A stretch of 46,031 bases of DNA from an uncultured beta proteobacterium. Lineage in GTDB: Bacteria; Pseudomonadota; Gammaproteobacteria; Burkholderiales; Burkholderiaceae_C. The DNA lies in the NCBI GenBank assembly GCA_903924955.1, contig CAIYDK010000552.1:1-46031 (forward strand), written 5' to 3'. This document shows, piece after piece, positions 1-10,500 of the stretch; position 1 is the first letter of the stretch, and each line of letters opens with the position of its first letter. A model generated the notes under the pieces. It was not told the DNA's origin and ran no database searches. It saw only the letters and a list, made by a program, of their open reading frames with translations. Position numbers and translations under genes: made by a program.

Positions 1-1
1 C

Positions 2-505
2 GTGGCCATGTTTGCTATCGGCATTACCCGCGAACGGGCGGCCAAACTGCGCTTTACTGCGCCCCACCTGGCCAGCGACATCTACGCTATCACCACGCAA
101 ACCAATCGCCGCATCAAGGATTGGGACGACATTGACAAGCCCGGTGCAGTCGTGGCTGTAGCGAAGGGTACCTTGCACGAGAGTGTCATGCAGGAGAAAC
201 TCAAGGCAGCACGACTTCTGGTTCTCGACACGCCCTTTGCCCGTGAGCATGAAGTGCAGTCGGGACGGGCGGATGTATTTATGACCGACTATCCCTATAG
301 CCAGCGGTTCCTGGCTAATGCTGACTGGGCACGCCTGTTATCGCCACCCGGGACTTATCATCTGACACCTTACGCCTATGCAATCAAGCCGGATGATGAT
401 AAGTGGCATGCGTGGCTTGAGCGCTTCGTTAGTGATGTCAAGCGTGATGGCCGCTTACTGGCCGCCGCCAAGCGCCACAAGCTTGACCCCATAGTCGCAA
501 AATAA
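2..505 (+). CDS. Periplasmic solute-binding protein (SBP_bac_3-like), 5' partial
   Basis: Only the C-terminal 167 or so residues are present; the frame is open at the left edge, so the true start and signal peptide lie upstream. The visible part reads like the second lobe of a type-3 extracellular solute-binding protein. It has an ITRERAAKLRFTAPH segment, a conserved 'G+ADVFMTDYPYSQ' stretch near residues 95-106 where such proteins close over the ligand, and a C-terminal helix (WLERFVSDVKRDG) typical of the fold. The stop codon shares one base with the start of the diguanylate cyclase (TAATG), so the two are probably translationally coupled. No permease or ATPase is visible next to it, so a sensory role feeding the cyclase is more likely than transport, by inference. 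The ligand cannot be told. Confidence 0.72.
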   Translation: MAMFAIGITRERAAKLRFTAPHLASDIYAITTQTNRRIKDWDDIDKPGAVVAVAKGTLHESVMQEKLKAARLLVLDTPFAREHEVQSGRADVFMTDYPYSQRFLANADWARLLSPPGTYHLTPYAYAIKPDDDKWHAWLERFVSDVKRDGRLLAAAKRHKLDPIVAK

Positions 506-2406
506 TGGACCGCGAACGCCGACTTTCATTGGCGTTCTTTGCGGCGCTGGCACTTTTCGTCAGTGCTACGCTGGGTATGACGTCGTACACCCTTTGGTTA
601 CTGCGTTCAGATGCCATCAAGAGCGGCCTTGACATCTCTGCACTCTTGGCACGCAGCTTCGAGGATCACTTAACGCAGAGTCTTCATGCCACTGAACTAG
701 CTGGAGTCAATGCAGCTTCATCAGATAACGAAAAACTCAATCTTGGCCAGATGGAGAAGGATTTTGTTTTCATATTGCGCCAGTCCCCCTACCTTCGTTC
801 CCTGTCGCTACTGGACGAAAACGATCACATCATCGTCAGCTCAAACCCCGGCAATTTGGGCCTGACTGTGACGACCAGAAATTACTTTCCAGCGGCGACT
901 GGTGTGCAGTCATTTTTACGAATTGGGTCACCCTGGGTCGGGCGAGACTTCGCAGACGGCCAGGCATCCGTTAACCAGGCGACCGGTGCGACATCCGCCA
1001 GCTTTGTACCGGTTACGCAGGGGGTACCGATAGGATCCCGCAACATCACCTTACTTGTGGCACTCAATCCCGACTACTTTCTGCACCACATATCCAGGCA
1101 ATTCGACACGAAGGCAGGTTCGGTGGAAGTATTGCGCCTTGATGGCGTGCAATTAATGGCAACCGACGCCGCCCAAAGTGATGGCCGTCCGGCCAGAGAA
1201 TCGACGAAGCCGCCCTCTTTTAACGAAGTAGAGTTCGGTGAATTCGAGCAGACATTAACAAACGGACGCCCTGTACTCTCCGCTTTTCGTGTCTCTCCGC
1301 TGTATCCCTTTGTGGTTGTTACCCACGTCCAGCGCGACTATGCCTTGATCCAATGGCGAACTGAGACCAGGACCATCATTGGCATCGTTTTTCCAACGCT
1401 AGTGCTGGTCAGTCTATTGGCGGTTGCGTTTTATCGTCGCCAGGTACTACTCAAAGCCAAGACGGCCGAAGCAAACCGACTGCAGCAAGTCAATGCTGCA
1501 CGTGTTTTCACCAACAGCCGCGAAGGAATCATGATTGTCTCGTCCGATGGCCGCATTGTCGATGTCAATGACGCATTTACGCGTATTACTGGTTACAGCC
1601 GGAACGAGGTCTTGGGACAAAACCCACGCATCCTGAGTTCCGGACGGCAGCCAAGGGAGTTTTATGTCGCCCTTTGGCGTGATTTGATTGAACATGGCTT
1701 CTGGAGCGGGGAAATATGGAATCGCCACAAAAATGGTCAACACTTTGCCGAAATGTTGACGATCAGCGCGGTGCCCAATTCGCAAGGGCTGGCACAACAA
1801 TTTGTGGCGCAGTTTTCTGATATTACGGAGCGTAGACAGCTGGAAGATCAGGTGCGCCTCATGGCCTTCTATGACCCACTGACCATGCTGCCGAACCGCC
1901 GCATGCTGGATGACCGTCTGAGCCAGGCCATGGCGGCAAGCAAGCGCAGTGGACTTTACGGGGCCTTGATGTTCCTGGACCTGGACAACTTCAAGCCTCT
2001 CAACGACACCTATGGGCACGAGATAGGTGACTTGCTGTTAATCGAAGTTGCTAAGCGTTTAAAGGGTTGCCTGCGGGAGGTGGACACCGTGGCACGCTTT
2101 GGCGGCGACGAGTTTGTGGTACTGCTCAGCGAACTAAATATCGACAAAAGCCTGTCCACCGAGCAAGCGCGCGGTGTGGCCGAAAAAATTCGCGCCAGCT
2201 TGGCTGTGCCCTACTTCTTGACACAGGCACAACCCGGCATGGAAGATAAAGCAGTCGAACACCATTGCAGCACCAGCATCGGTGTGGTGGTGTTCGTCAA
2301 CCACGAAGTCAATCAAACCGATCTCATGAAGTGGGCCGATGCGGCGATGTACCATGCCAAGGATGCCGGGCGCAATGCGATTCGGATTTACGGCATGCGC
2401 GAATAG
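505..2406 (+). CDS. Membrane diguanylate cyclase (periplasmic Cache-like domain, PAS, GGDEF)
   Basis: Predicted to make cyclic di-GMP from two GTP. The 633 residues run in this order: an N-terminal membrane segment at about 8-32, a periplasmic region of about 250 residues resembling a double Cache sensor, a second membrane segment at about 290-311, a cytoplasmic PAS domain (about 330-450, with VSSDGRIVDVNDAFTRITGY), and a GGDEF domain from about 455. The active-site motif is an exact GGDEF at 533-537. The inhibitory I-site RxxD is present as REVD at 524-527, five residues before it, so product feedback is expected. The metal-binding FLDLDNFKPLND stretch is intact. The ATG overlaps the stop of the preceding solute-binding protein, suggesting that the binding protein and this sensor work together. 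No EAL domain is present, so a synthase-only role is likely. Confidence 0.9.
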   Translation: MDRERRLSLAFFAALALFVSATLGMTSYTLWLLRSDAIKSGLDISALLARSFEDHLTQSLHATELAGVNAASSDNEKLNLGQMEKDFVFILRQSPYLRSLSLLDENDHIIVSSNPGNLGLTVTTRNYFPAATGVQSFLRIGSPWVGRDFADGQASVNQATGATSASFVPVTQGVPIGSRNITLLVALNPDYFLHHISRQFDTKAGSVEVLRLDGVQLMATDAAQSDGRPARESTKPPSFNEVEFGEFEQTLTNGRPVLSAFRVSPLYPFVVVTHVQRDYALIQWRTETRTIIGIVFPTLVLVSLLAVAFYRRQVLLKAKTAEANRLQQVNAARVFTNSREGIMIVSSDGRIVDVNDAFTRITGYSRNEVLGQNPRILSSGRQPREFYVALWRDLIEHGFWSGEIWNRHKNGQHFAEMLTISAVPNSQGLAQQFVAQFSDITERRQLEDQVRLMAFYDPLTMLPNRRMLDDRLSQAMAASKRSGLYGALMFLDLDNFKPLNDTYGHEIGDLLLIEVAKRLKGCLREVDTVARFGGDEFVVLLSELNIDKSLSTEQARGVAEKIRASLAVPYFLTQAQPGMEDKAVEHHCSTSIGVVVFVNHEVNQTDLMKWADAAMYHAKDAGRNAIRIYGMRE

Positions 2407-2556
2407 ACGATGCCCTAGACGCGGATCGGCTTACGCCACGGCGCGCAATTGGATGACGCCGAACTGACCAAGGTCAAGCTTCTGGTTAGAGGTGGGTGCT
2501 AGGATAAATCAACGCTCCAGCGCAGCCCCCAATCGTCATTCCCCAGAGGTGAAATC

Positions 2557-4488
2557 ATGAGAAAGAAAGTCGTATCCGCAGCCGAAGCCATTGCCATTTT
2601 GCGCGACGGCGATACCCTGTGTTGTGCCGGTTTTGGCAGCAACGGCGTGCCGGTTGAACTGATCCTGGCGCTGGAAAAGCGCTTTCTGGAAACCGCCACG
2701 CCGCGTAACCTGACGCTGTTGTTTGGCGGCGGCCCTGGCGACGGTGGAACGGGTGGCGTGAACCACCTTGCGCATGAAGGCATGTTGAAGCGTGTCATCG
2801 GCGGTCACTATGGTTTGGTTCCGCAAATTGGCAAGCTCGCCATGGAGAGCAAGGTCGAGGCCTATAACCTGCCGCTGGGCGTCATTTCCCACCTGTTCCG
2901 CGACATTGCGTGTGGTCTGCCCGGCACCGCATCCAAGGTCGGCCTGGGCACCTTTGTGGACCCGCGCCTGGAAGGCGGCAAGATCGGCACCAAAACGACT
3001 GAAGACCTGGTCAGCGTGATCAATCTGGGTGGCAAGGAGCTGCTCTACTACAAGACCATGCCGATCTCGGTGGCCTTCATCCGCGGCACCAGTGCGGATG
3101 CCGAAGGCAACATCACCATGGAGCGCGAGACGCTCACGCAGGACATGCTGGCCATTGCGACGGCCACCAAAAACAGCGGTGGCTTTGTCATTGCGCAAGT
3201 GGAGCGCATTGCCGAGCGCGGATCGCTCAACCCACGCCGGGTCAAGGTGCCCGGTATTCTGGTGGACTGCGTGGTGGTGGCTCAATCCGAGAACCATCCA
3301 CAAAACCTCAACGGTGCGTACAACCCGGCCTTCTCGGCCGAGGTGCGGGTACCGTTGGACGCCATTGCCCCCATGCCGCTGGACGAACGCAAGGTGATTG
3401 CGAGACGCGCCGCGTTCGAGTTGCTGCCCAACGCCGTGGTAAACCTTGGCATTGGCATGCCCGAGGGCGTGGCGGCAGTGGCGAACGAAGAAAAGATACT
3501 CAAATACATGACGCTCACCGCCGAGCCCGGAGTCATCGGCGGCATGCCCGCATCTGGCGTGAACTTTGGTGCAGCAACCAACCCGGACGCGGTGGTTGAC
3601 ATGAACCAGCAGTTCGACTTCTACGACGGCGGCGGCCTGGACCTGGCCTGCCTGGGCCTGGCCGAATGTGACCCGGCTGGAAGCATCAATGTCAGCCGCT
3701 TTGGCCCCAAGCTGGCCGGTGCGGGTGGTTTCATCAACATCACGCAGAACAGCCGTACGGTGGTTTTTGTGGGTACGTTCACGGCGGGTGGCTTAAAGGT
3801 CAAGGTGGTCGATGGCAAGGTCAGCATCCTGCAAGAAGGACGCTCCCGCAAGTTCGTCAACAAGATCGAACAGGTCACGTTTAGCGGACCCTATGCGTCG
3901 AGCACCGGGCAAAACGTGCTGTACGTCACCGAGCGCTGCGTGTTCAAGCTCTCACCCGGCGGGCTGGAACTGATCGAAGTGGCGCCCGGTATTGATATCG
4001 ACAAGGACATACTGGCGCAGATGGACTTCAAACCCATCATCAACAACCCGCAACCCATGGACGCGCGCATTTTCCTGCCCGACGCCATGCAACTCAATGA
4101 CACCTTGCTGTCGATCAGTCTGGTAGACCGCATGCAGTACGACGCCGCCAAAGGTACGGCGTATTACAACTTCCAGGGCCTGCGCGTCAAGGGCCCGAAA
4201 GATGTGGAAGACATCCGCCATGCTACGGAACAACTGTGCGTGCCGATCGGCAAGAAGATTTTGGTGGTGGTGAATTACGACAATTTCCAGATCGACGAAG
4301 CGGTGGTGGATGACTACTCCGCCATGGTGAAAGAAGTGACCGACAAGTTCTACACCGACGTATCGCGCTACACCACCAGCGCCTTCATGCGCCTCAAACT
4401 GGGCGAGGCACTGGAGAGTCGTGGCCTGGCGGCCCACATTTACGAAACTCCACAAGAAGCCATGGAGTCCGCAAGACAACCAAGTTAA
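2557..4488 (+). CDS. Fused acyl-CoA:acetate/3-ketoacid CoA-transferase with C-terminal extension
   Basis: Family I CoA-transferase in which the alpha and beta halves are fused in one chain, as in propionate CoA-transferase and YdiF. It moves CoA between short-chain acids through a glutamyl-CoA thioester. The first half contains the CoA-binding GFGSNGVPVELI segment (about 27-38). The second half has NLGIGMPEGVA and the catalytic glutamate in TAEPGVIGG at E323, close to the position of the known catalytic glutamate in Clostridium Pct. The protein is 643 residues, against about 520-530 for typical members. The extra 140 or so residues from about position 500 have no domain I recognise and include a predicted alpha/beta stretch (KKILVVVNYDNFQ). 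Start chosen at the ATG after a purine-rich AGAGGTG. It is followed 63 bases later by the alpha-2-macroglobulin gene. The real acyl substrate is unknown. Confidence 0.85.
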   Translation: MRKKVVSAAEAIAILRDGDTLCCAGFGSNGVPVELILALEKRFLETATPRNLTLLFGGGPGDGGTGGVNHLAHEGMLKRVIGGHYGLVPQIGKLAMESKVEAYNLPLGVISHLFRDIACGLPGTASKVGLGTFVDPRLEGGKIGTKTTEDLVSVINLGGKELLYYKTMPISVAFIRGTSADAEGNITMERETLTQDMLAIATATKNSGGFVIAQVERIAERGSLNPRRVKVPGILVDCVVVAQSENHPQNLNGAYNPAFSAEVRVPLDAIAPMPLDERKVIARRAAFELLPNAVVNLGIGMPEGVAAVANEEKILKYMTLTAEPGVIGGMPASGVNFGAATNPDAVVDMNQQFDFYDGGGLDLACLGLAECDPAGSINVSRFGPKLAGAGGFINITQNSRTVVFVGTFTAGGLKVKVVDGKVSILQEGRSRKFVNKIEQVTFSGPYASSTGQNVLYVTERCVFKLSPGGLELIEVAPGIDIDKDILAQMDFKPIINNPQPMDARIFLPDAMQLNDTLLSISLVDRMQYDAAKGTAYYNFQGLRVKGPKDVEDIRHATEQLCVPIGKKILVVVNYDNFQIDEAVVDDYSAMVKEVTDKFYTDVSRYTTSAFMRLKLGEALESRGLAAHIYETPQEAMESARQPS

Positions 4489-4540
4489 ACGACCGTCTGG
4501 TGGTGGTGACTCCAAATCGGCTAACCTTGCCGGTTCACAC

Positions 4541-4546
4541 AAGGAG
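4541..4546 (+). promoter_or_regulatory. Ribosome binding site deciding a GTG start
   Basis: An AAGGAG lies five bases before a GTG at 4552. This fixes the start of the large alpha-2-macroglobulin gene at a non-ATG codon; the signal peptide begins directly after it. Confidence 0.7.
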
Positions 4547-4551
4547 CGTTT

Positions 4552-7500
4552 GTGGGACACACCATTCTCAAGTCATGTGCAGCGCTGTTGGCGACCGTCG
4601 TGCTGCAGGCGCAGGCATTCCAGATTGTCAGCGTCTCGCCCCAGGGCGAAGTGGCCCGCGTGCGCCAGGTGGTGGCCAAGTTTGATGACAGCGCGGTCAG
4701 CTTTGGCGACCCCAGGGCAGAGGCGCCGCTCACGCTCAGTTGCAGTGATGCACAGGTCACCAAGGGCAATGGTCGTTGGGTAACCGACCGCAGCTGGGCC
4801 TATGAATTTGAGAGCGACCTACCTCCCGGTGTCGCCTGCAATTTGCAAGTCCGCGCGGGCTTTAAGTCCGTCAAAGGTGCAGAGCTCACGGGTCAGAGCC
4901 GCTATCTATTCAGTACTGGCGGCCCCTTTGTGCAAAACATTCAGCCGTATGCAGGCAACCGCATTGATGAAGAGCAGTTTTTCACCCTGCGACTCAATGG
5001 AGCGGCCACCCTGGCCAGTGTGCAAGCCAATGTCTGGTGCACCGTCGAGGGTCTTGGCGAACGCGTAGCGGTACGGCTAATTGAAGGCGCGGACCGCGCC
5101 GCTCTGCTCAAATCCCTCGGGCTGGAAACGGCAGCCATCAAGGATCCGCTCAGCATCGTGACTCTGGCCTGCAACCGCACGATGACCCCGTCGAGCAAAG
5201 TGGAACTGGTGTTTGGCAAAGGGGTTAGCACGCCCGCACTTAGCAGCAACGCCAACGGCGTGTCCAACAACACAGAGAAGCGCTTCACTTTCCAGGTGCG
5301 TGAACCTTTCACCGCCAGTTTCAGTTGCGAGCGCGAGAATGCGCAAAGCGCCTGTTTGCCCATTCGTCCGATACGACTGGACTTCAACGCGCCGGTGCCG
5401 GCCAAGCTGCTGGCGGGTATACGGCTGAAGTCTGGCATGGACAGTCTCAAACCTGCTCCGCAGGGTGAAGGCGAGTCGGTCGCAGACGAAGACCATGTGA
5501 TGAACACCGTCACCTTCAAGGGCATCTTTCCAGAGCAGACGGTCTTCACATTGGAGTTGCCCAAGGGCTTCAAAGATGCCTCAGGCCGCATCCTGCGCAA
5601 CGCAGACAGTTTCCCGCTCAAGCTATCCACCGGGCCCATGCCGCCATTGGCTAAATTTGCTGCGACGCCCTTTGGTGTTGTGGAGCGCTTTGCCGAACCC
5701 GATGGAGTGGCCCTGCTGCCGTTGACGCTGCGTAACGTAGAAACAGTCCTGGCCATCAGGGGCCTGGACGTGGAGCAAGCGCGCAGCACCTCCAAAACGC
5801 CAACCGGCAAAGTCAGCACGTTGCAACCTGCGACCGACACCGACATCATTGCCTGGTATCTGAAAGTACAACGCTATGACAGTTTCACTGTCTCGCGCAG
5901 CAGCGCCGCGCGGGATGTAAAAGGTACCCTGCCCAAGTCGTTGGGCGAATACGACCGCACCCAAATTCAGTCCCGTATGGTCTCACTGCTTCAGGGCCAC
6001 GCCGGGGTCAAAACACTGGACCTGCCACAAGCGGCAGGCGGCGACCCACGTCCGTTTGAAGTGGTGGGTATCCCGCTGTCGGCGGGCTTCCATGTGGTCG
6101 AAGTCACCTCGCAAAAGTTGGGCGCATCGCTGCTGGATGATCACCATGGCCAAGACCGCACCATGGTCGTGCGCACCTCCGCGCTGGTGACCAATCTGGG
6201 CGTGCACTTCAAGCTGGGCCGCGAAAACGCCGTTGCCTGGGTCACCACGCTGGACAAGGGTACGCCAGTGGCTAACGCACAGGTGCGGGTGTCCGACTGC
6301 CGGGGCCGCCAAGTAGCCAGCGCAACCACCAATGCACAGGGTATTGCCAGCCTTAGCGGTATCTCGCCTCAGGCACCCACTTGCAGCGGCGACGGCAACT
6401 ACAACCAGGCGTATTTTGTGAGCGCACGCGCACCACAACCCACGGGTGACGGCAAGGGCTCGGTCAATGACATGGCCTTTACCTGGAGTGACTGGAATCG
6501 GGGCATCGAGCCCTGGCGGTTCAATGTGCCTACCAGTCGCGAAATACTGCCCGGCGAGCGCGCCCACACCATCTTCGACCGCACACTGTTGCGCGCTGGA
6601 GAAACCGTGTCCATGAAGCACCTCCTGCGTAGCGAGAACAAGCAAGGTTTTGGCCTGTCCAGCGCACAACCTGGTGCCCTGGTCATTACCCACGTGGGCA
6701 GCGGCCAGCAGTACACCAAAGTGGTGTCCTGGCGCAAAACTGCAACCGGCGGACAAAGTGCCGAGAGCACATTTTCCATTCCGCCAGCCGCCAAGCTGGG
6801 CGTCTACCAGGTGGAGCTGCGCGGTGGCAGTAGCGGTCGCAACTTCAGCACTGGAAGTTTCCGCGTGGAGGAGTTCCGCCTGCCGGTGCTGGAAGGCCGC
6901 GTAACACCCACCGACAAGAAGGCACTGGTCAACGTGAAGGCCTTGCCGGTGGATTTACAGATCAACTACGTCTCCGGAGGAGGCGCAGCCAGTCTGCCGG
7001 TACGCATCTCGGCCCTGGTGCGTGGCAAATCCCTGAGCTATGCCGACTACTCTGAATTCAGCTTCCAGAGCCCGCGCGGCACCCGTGACAACCGCACCAG
7101 CGGCGAAGAAGAAGTCGAGGCCAGTTCAGACGCGCGCGTCATTGCCGACAAACTGCCACTCACACTGGACAAGAGCGGTGCCGGCAAAGTGACCGTGGAC
7201 AAGGTCCCCACCAGTCGCACGCCGCAAGACCTGCTGCTGGAAGCCACCTACTCCGATCCGAACGGCGAGGTGCAAACCATTCGCAGCACGCAGACGCTGT
7301 GGCCCGCCGGTGTCGTGGCCGGTATCAAGACAGAAGGCTGGGTATCAAGCAGCCAGAAAATCAAGTTTCAAGCCCTGGCGCTAGACCTATCGGGCAAGCC
7401 GCAGGCGGATGTGGCGCTGGAGGTCAAGGCAACCGCCCGCATCGTCACCACCACGCGCAAGCGCATGGTGGGCGGCTTCTACACCTACGACAACAAAACC

Positions 7501-10500
7501 ACGGTCAAGGAACTCGGCAATGTCTGCAGTGGCAAGAGCGATTCGCGCGGCCTGCTGTTGTGCGAAACCAGCCTGAACGAGGCCGGCGAGGTGGAACTGG
7601 TCGTCACCGCCAAAGACACCGGTGGTAACAGCATCCAGGCCGCCAGTTCGGTGTTTGTCACCAAGCAGGGCGAGTTGTGGTTTGGGGGCGAGAACCATGA
7701 CCGCATCGACCTGTTGCCCGAGAAGAAGAGCTACCAACCGGGCGAGACCGCCAAGTTCCAGGTGCGCATGCCCTTCCGTTTTGCCACGGCGTTGGTGGCG
7801 GTGGAGCGCGAAGGCATCATCGAGACCGAAGTGGTGCAACTCAATGGCCAGGACCCCACCATCAACCTCAAGATCAAGGACGGTTGGGGGCCCAACGTGT
7901 ACGTAAGCGTGCTGGCCCTGCGTGGCCGCCTGCGCGAGGTGCCGTGGTACAGCTTCTTCACCTGGGGCTACAAGGCGCCGCGCGAATGGTGGACCAGCTT
8001 CTGGTACGAGGGGCGCGAATACGTGGCGCCCACGGCGCTGGTGGACCTGAGCAAACCCGCCTTCCGTCTGGGCGTGGCCGAAATCCGTGTGGGCACCAAG
8101 GCGCACCAGTTGGATGTGAGCGTGAAGGCCGACAAGGAAAGCTACGCGGTGCGCAGCCAGGCCAAGGTCACCATACAGGTGAAACTGCCCAACGGCCAAC
8201 CGGCGGCGAACGCGGAAGTAGCGCTGGCAGCCGTGGACCAGGCCCTGCTGGAGCTGATGCCCAACAACAGCTGGAACCTGCTCGATGCCATGCTAGCCCG
8301 CCGTTCCTGGGGCGTGGAAACCTCCACCGCGCAAATGGAAATCATCGGCCGGCGCCACTATGGCCGCAAGGCCGTGCCCGCCGGTGGTGGTGGTGGCAAG
8401 AGCGGAGCGCGTGAGCTGCTGGAAACCTTGCTATTGTGGAATCCGGCCGTGACGCTCGACGCCAATGGATCAGCCGTAGTCATGGTGCCGCTCAACGACG
8501 CACTGACCACCTTCAAGATTGTGGCCGTGGCTGATGCTTCAATCGGGCTGTTTGGCACGGGGTCGACCAGCATCCGCGCCACACAGGACCTGCAGATCAT
8601 CAGCGGCTTGCCGCCGCTGGTGCGTGAGGACGACCAGTTCCGCGCCCAGCTGACGCTGCGCAACACCACCAAGCAGGCCATGAAGGTGGAGGTGACGCCG
8701 CGTGCCACACTGCTGGACCTTAAACCGCAGACCATCGACATCCCCGCCGGTGACGCGCGCGAAGTGGCGTGGCTGGTGACGGCCCCGGCGCAGCTCGCCC
8801 AGTTGCGCTCCGAGGCGATTCTGTGGGAGATCGAGGCCAAAGACACCATTACCGGGGCCCGTGACGCACTGAAAGTGCGCCAGCGCATCATCCCCGCCGT
8901 GCCGCTCACCGTGCAGCAGGCCACGCTGGTGCAGATCGATGGCCCCTTCAGCCTGGATGTGAACGCCCCCGCCGACGCCATACCCGGTCATGGCGGCCTC
9001 AAGATGGCGCTGCAACCCAAACTGGCTGAGGGCCTGCCCGGCGTGCGCGACTGGTTTGCCAACTACCCCTTTATCTGCCTGGAGCAAAAAACCAGCAAGG
9101 CCGTCGGTCTGCGTGATGGCAGGCTGTGGCAAACCGCAGCCGCGCAAATCCCGAGCTACCTGGACTCGGACGGCCTGGCCAACTACTTCCCGCCGCGCGA
9201 TGGCGAGGCCAACCACGGCAGCGACACGCTCACCGCCTACCTGCTCTCCGCCACCCATGAGGCCGCCGCCATCAACCCCGCTTTTGCTCTGGCTGACGAC
9301 GTGCGTGCCCCCATGGAGCGCGGCCTGATCGCCTTTGTCGAGGGGCGTATCCAGCGTGACTTCTGGAGCCCGCGCAAGGATCTCGACATCCGCAAGCTCG
9401 CCGCCATCGAGGCCCTGTCGCGCTACGGCAAGGCGCAGGGCCGCATGCTGGGCTCCATCACCATCGCACCCAACCAGTGGCCCACCCACGCGGTGATTGA
9501 CTGGCTCAATATCTTGAAGCGCGTGCAGGACGCGCCGGAGCGCGACAAGCGCATCGTTGAGGCCAACCAGATTCTGCGTTCACGCATCAGCTACCAGGGA
9601 ACCAAGATGGTCTTCTCCACCGAGCGGGACGACTACTGGTGGTGGCTGATGCAAAACGGCGACGTCAATACCGCGCGCCTGATGCTGGCCGTGATGGACG
9701 ACCCTGCCTGGAAGGATGACATGGGCCGCCTGGCCAATGGCTTCATCAGCCGCCAGCAGAGCGGGGCATGGCATACGACCACCGCCAATTTATGGGGCGG
9801 ATTGGCACTGGAAAAGTTCTCGGCCAAATTTGAAGCGGTGGCCGTTGCCGGCGTGACCAAGGCATCCATGAGCACAGGCTCAGCATCCGTCGATTGGAGC
9901 AGGGTTGATCGCATCAAAACCACCGACGCGTCCGGCGCACCGAACCTGAACACCTGGTTTGGAGCGCCCGCCGCACCCGGCAATCTGCGCAACAACGGTA
10001 TGTTCCTGACCTGGAGCCAAACGGCTGCCAAAGACACGCTGAACGTCACCCACCAAGGGACCGGCAAGCCTTGGCTGACGTTGCAGTCGGTAGCGGCCGT
10101 GCAGCGCAAGGAGCGGTTCAGCGCGGGCTACCAGATCAGGAAGACCGTTACACCCGTGGAACAGGCCGACAAGAGCCTGCCCGCCGGGCGCTACACCCGC
10201 GGCGATGTGCTGCGCATCACACTGGAGGTGACCGCCAGCGCCGACATGACCTGGGTCGTCATCACCGACCCCGTACCCGCTGGCGCCACCATTCTGGGCA
10301 GCGGCCTGGGGCGTGACAGCGAGGTCGCAACGCAAGGCGAGAAAAAGGAAGGCTATGCCTGGGCTGCGTTTGAAGAGCGCAGCTTTGAATCCTACCGAAG
10401 CTACTACCAGTTCCTGCCCAGAGGCGTGGTGAAGATGGATTACACGATGCGGTTAAACAACGTCGGTGACTTCTCATTGCCTGCGTCGCGCGTGGAGGCA

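Noticed and set aside
1447-2019. Long open frame on the minus strand inside the first cyclase gene
   Set aside because: It is a shadow of the high-GC coding strand, with no recognisable protein features.
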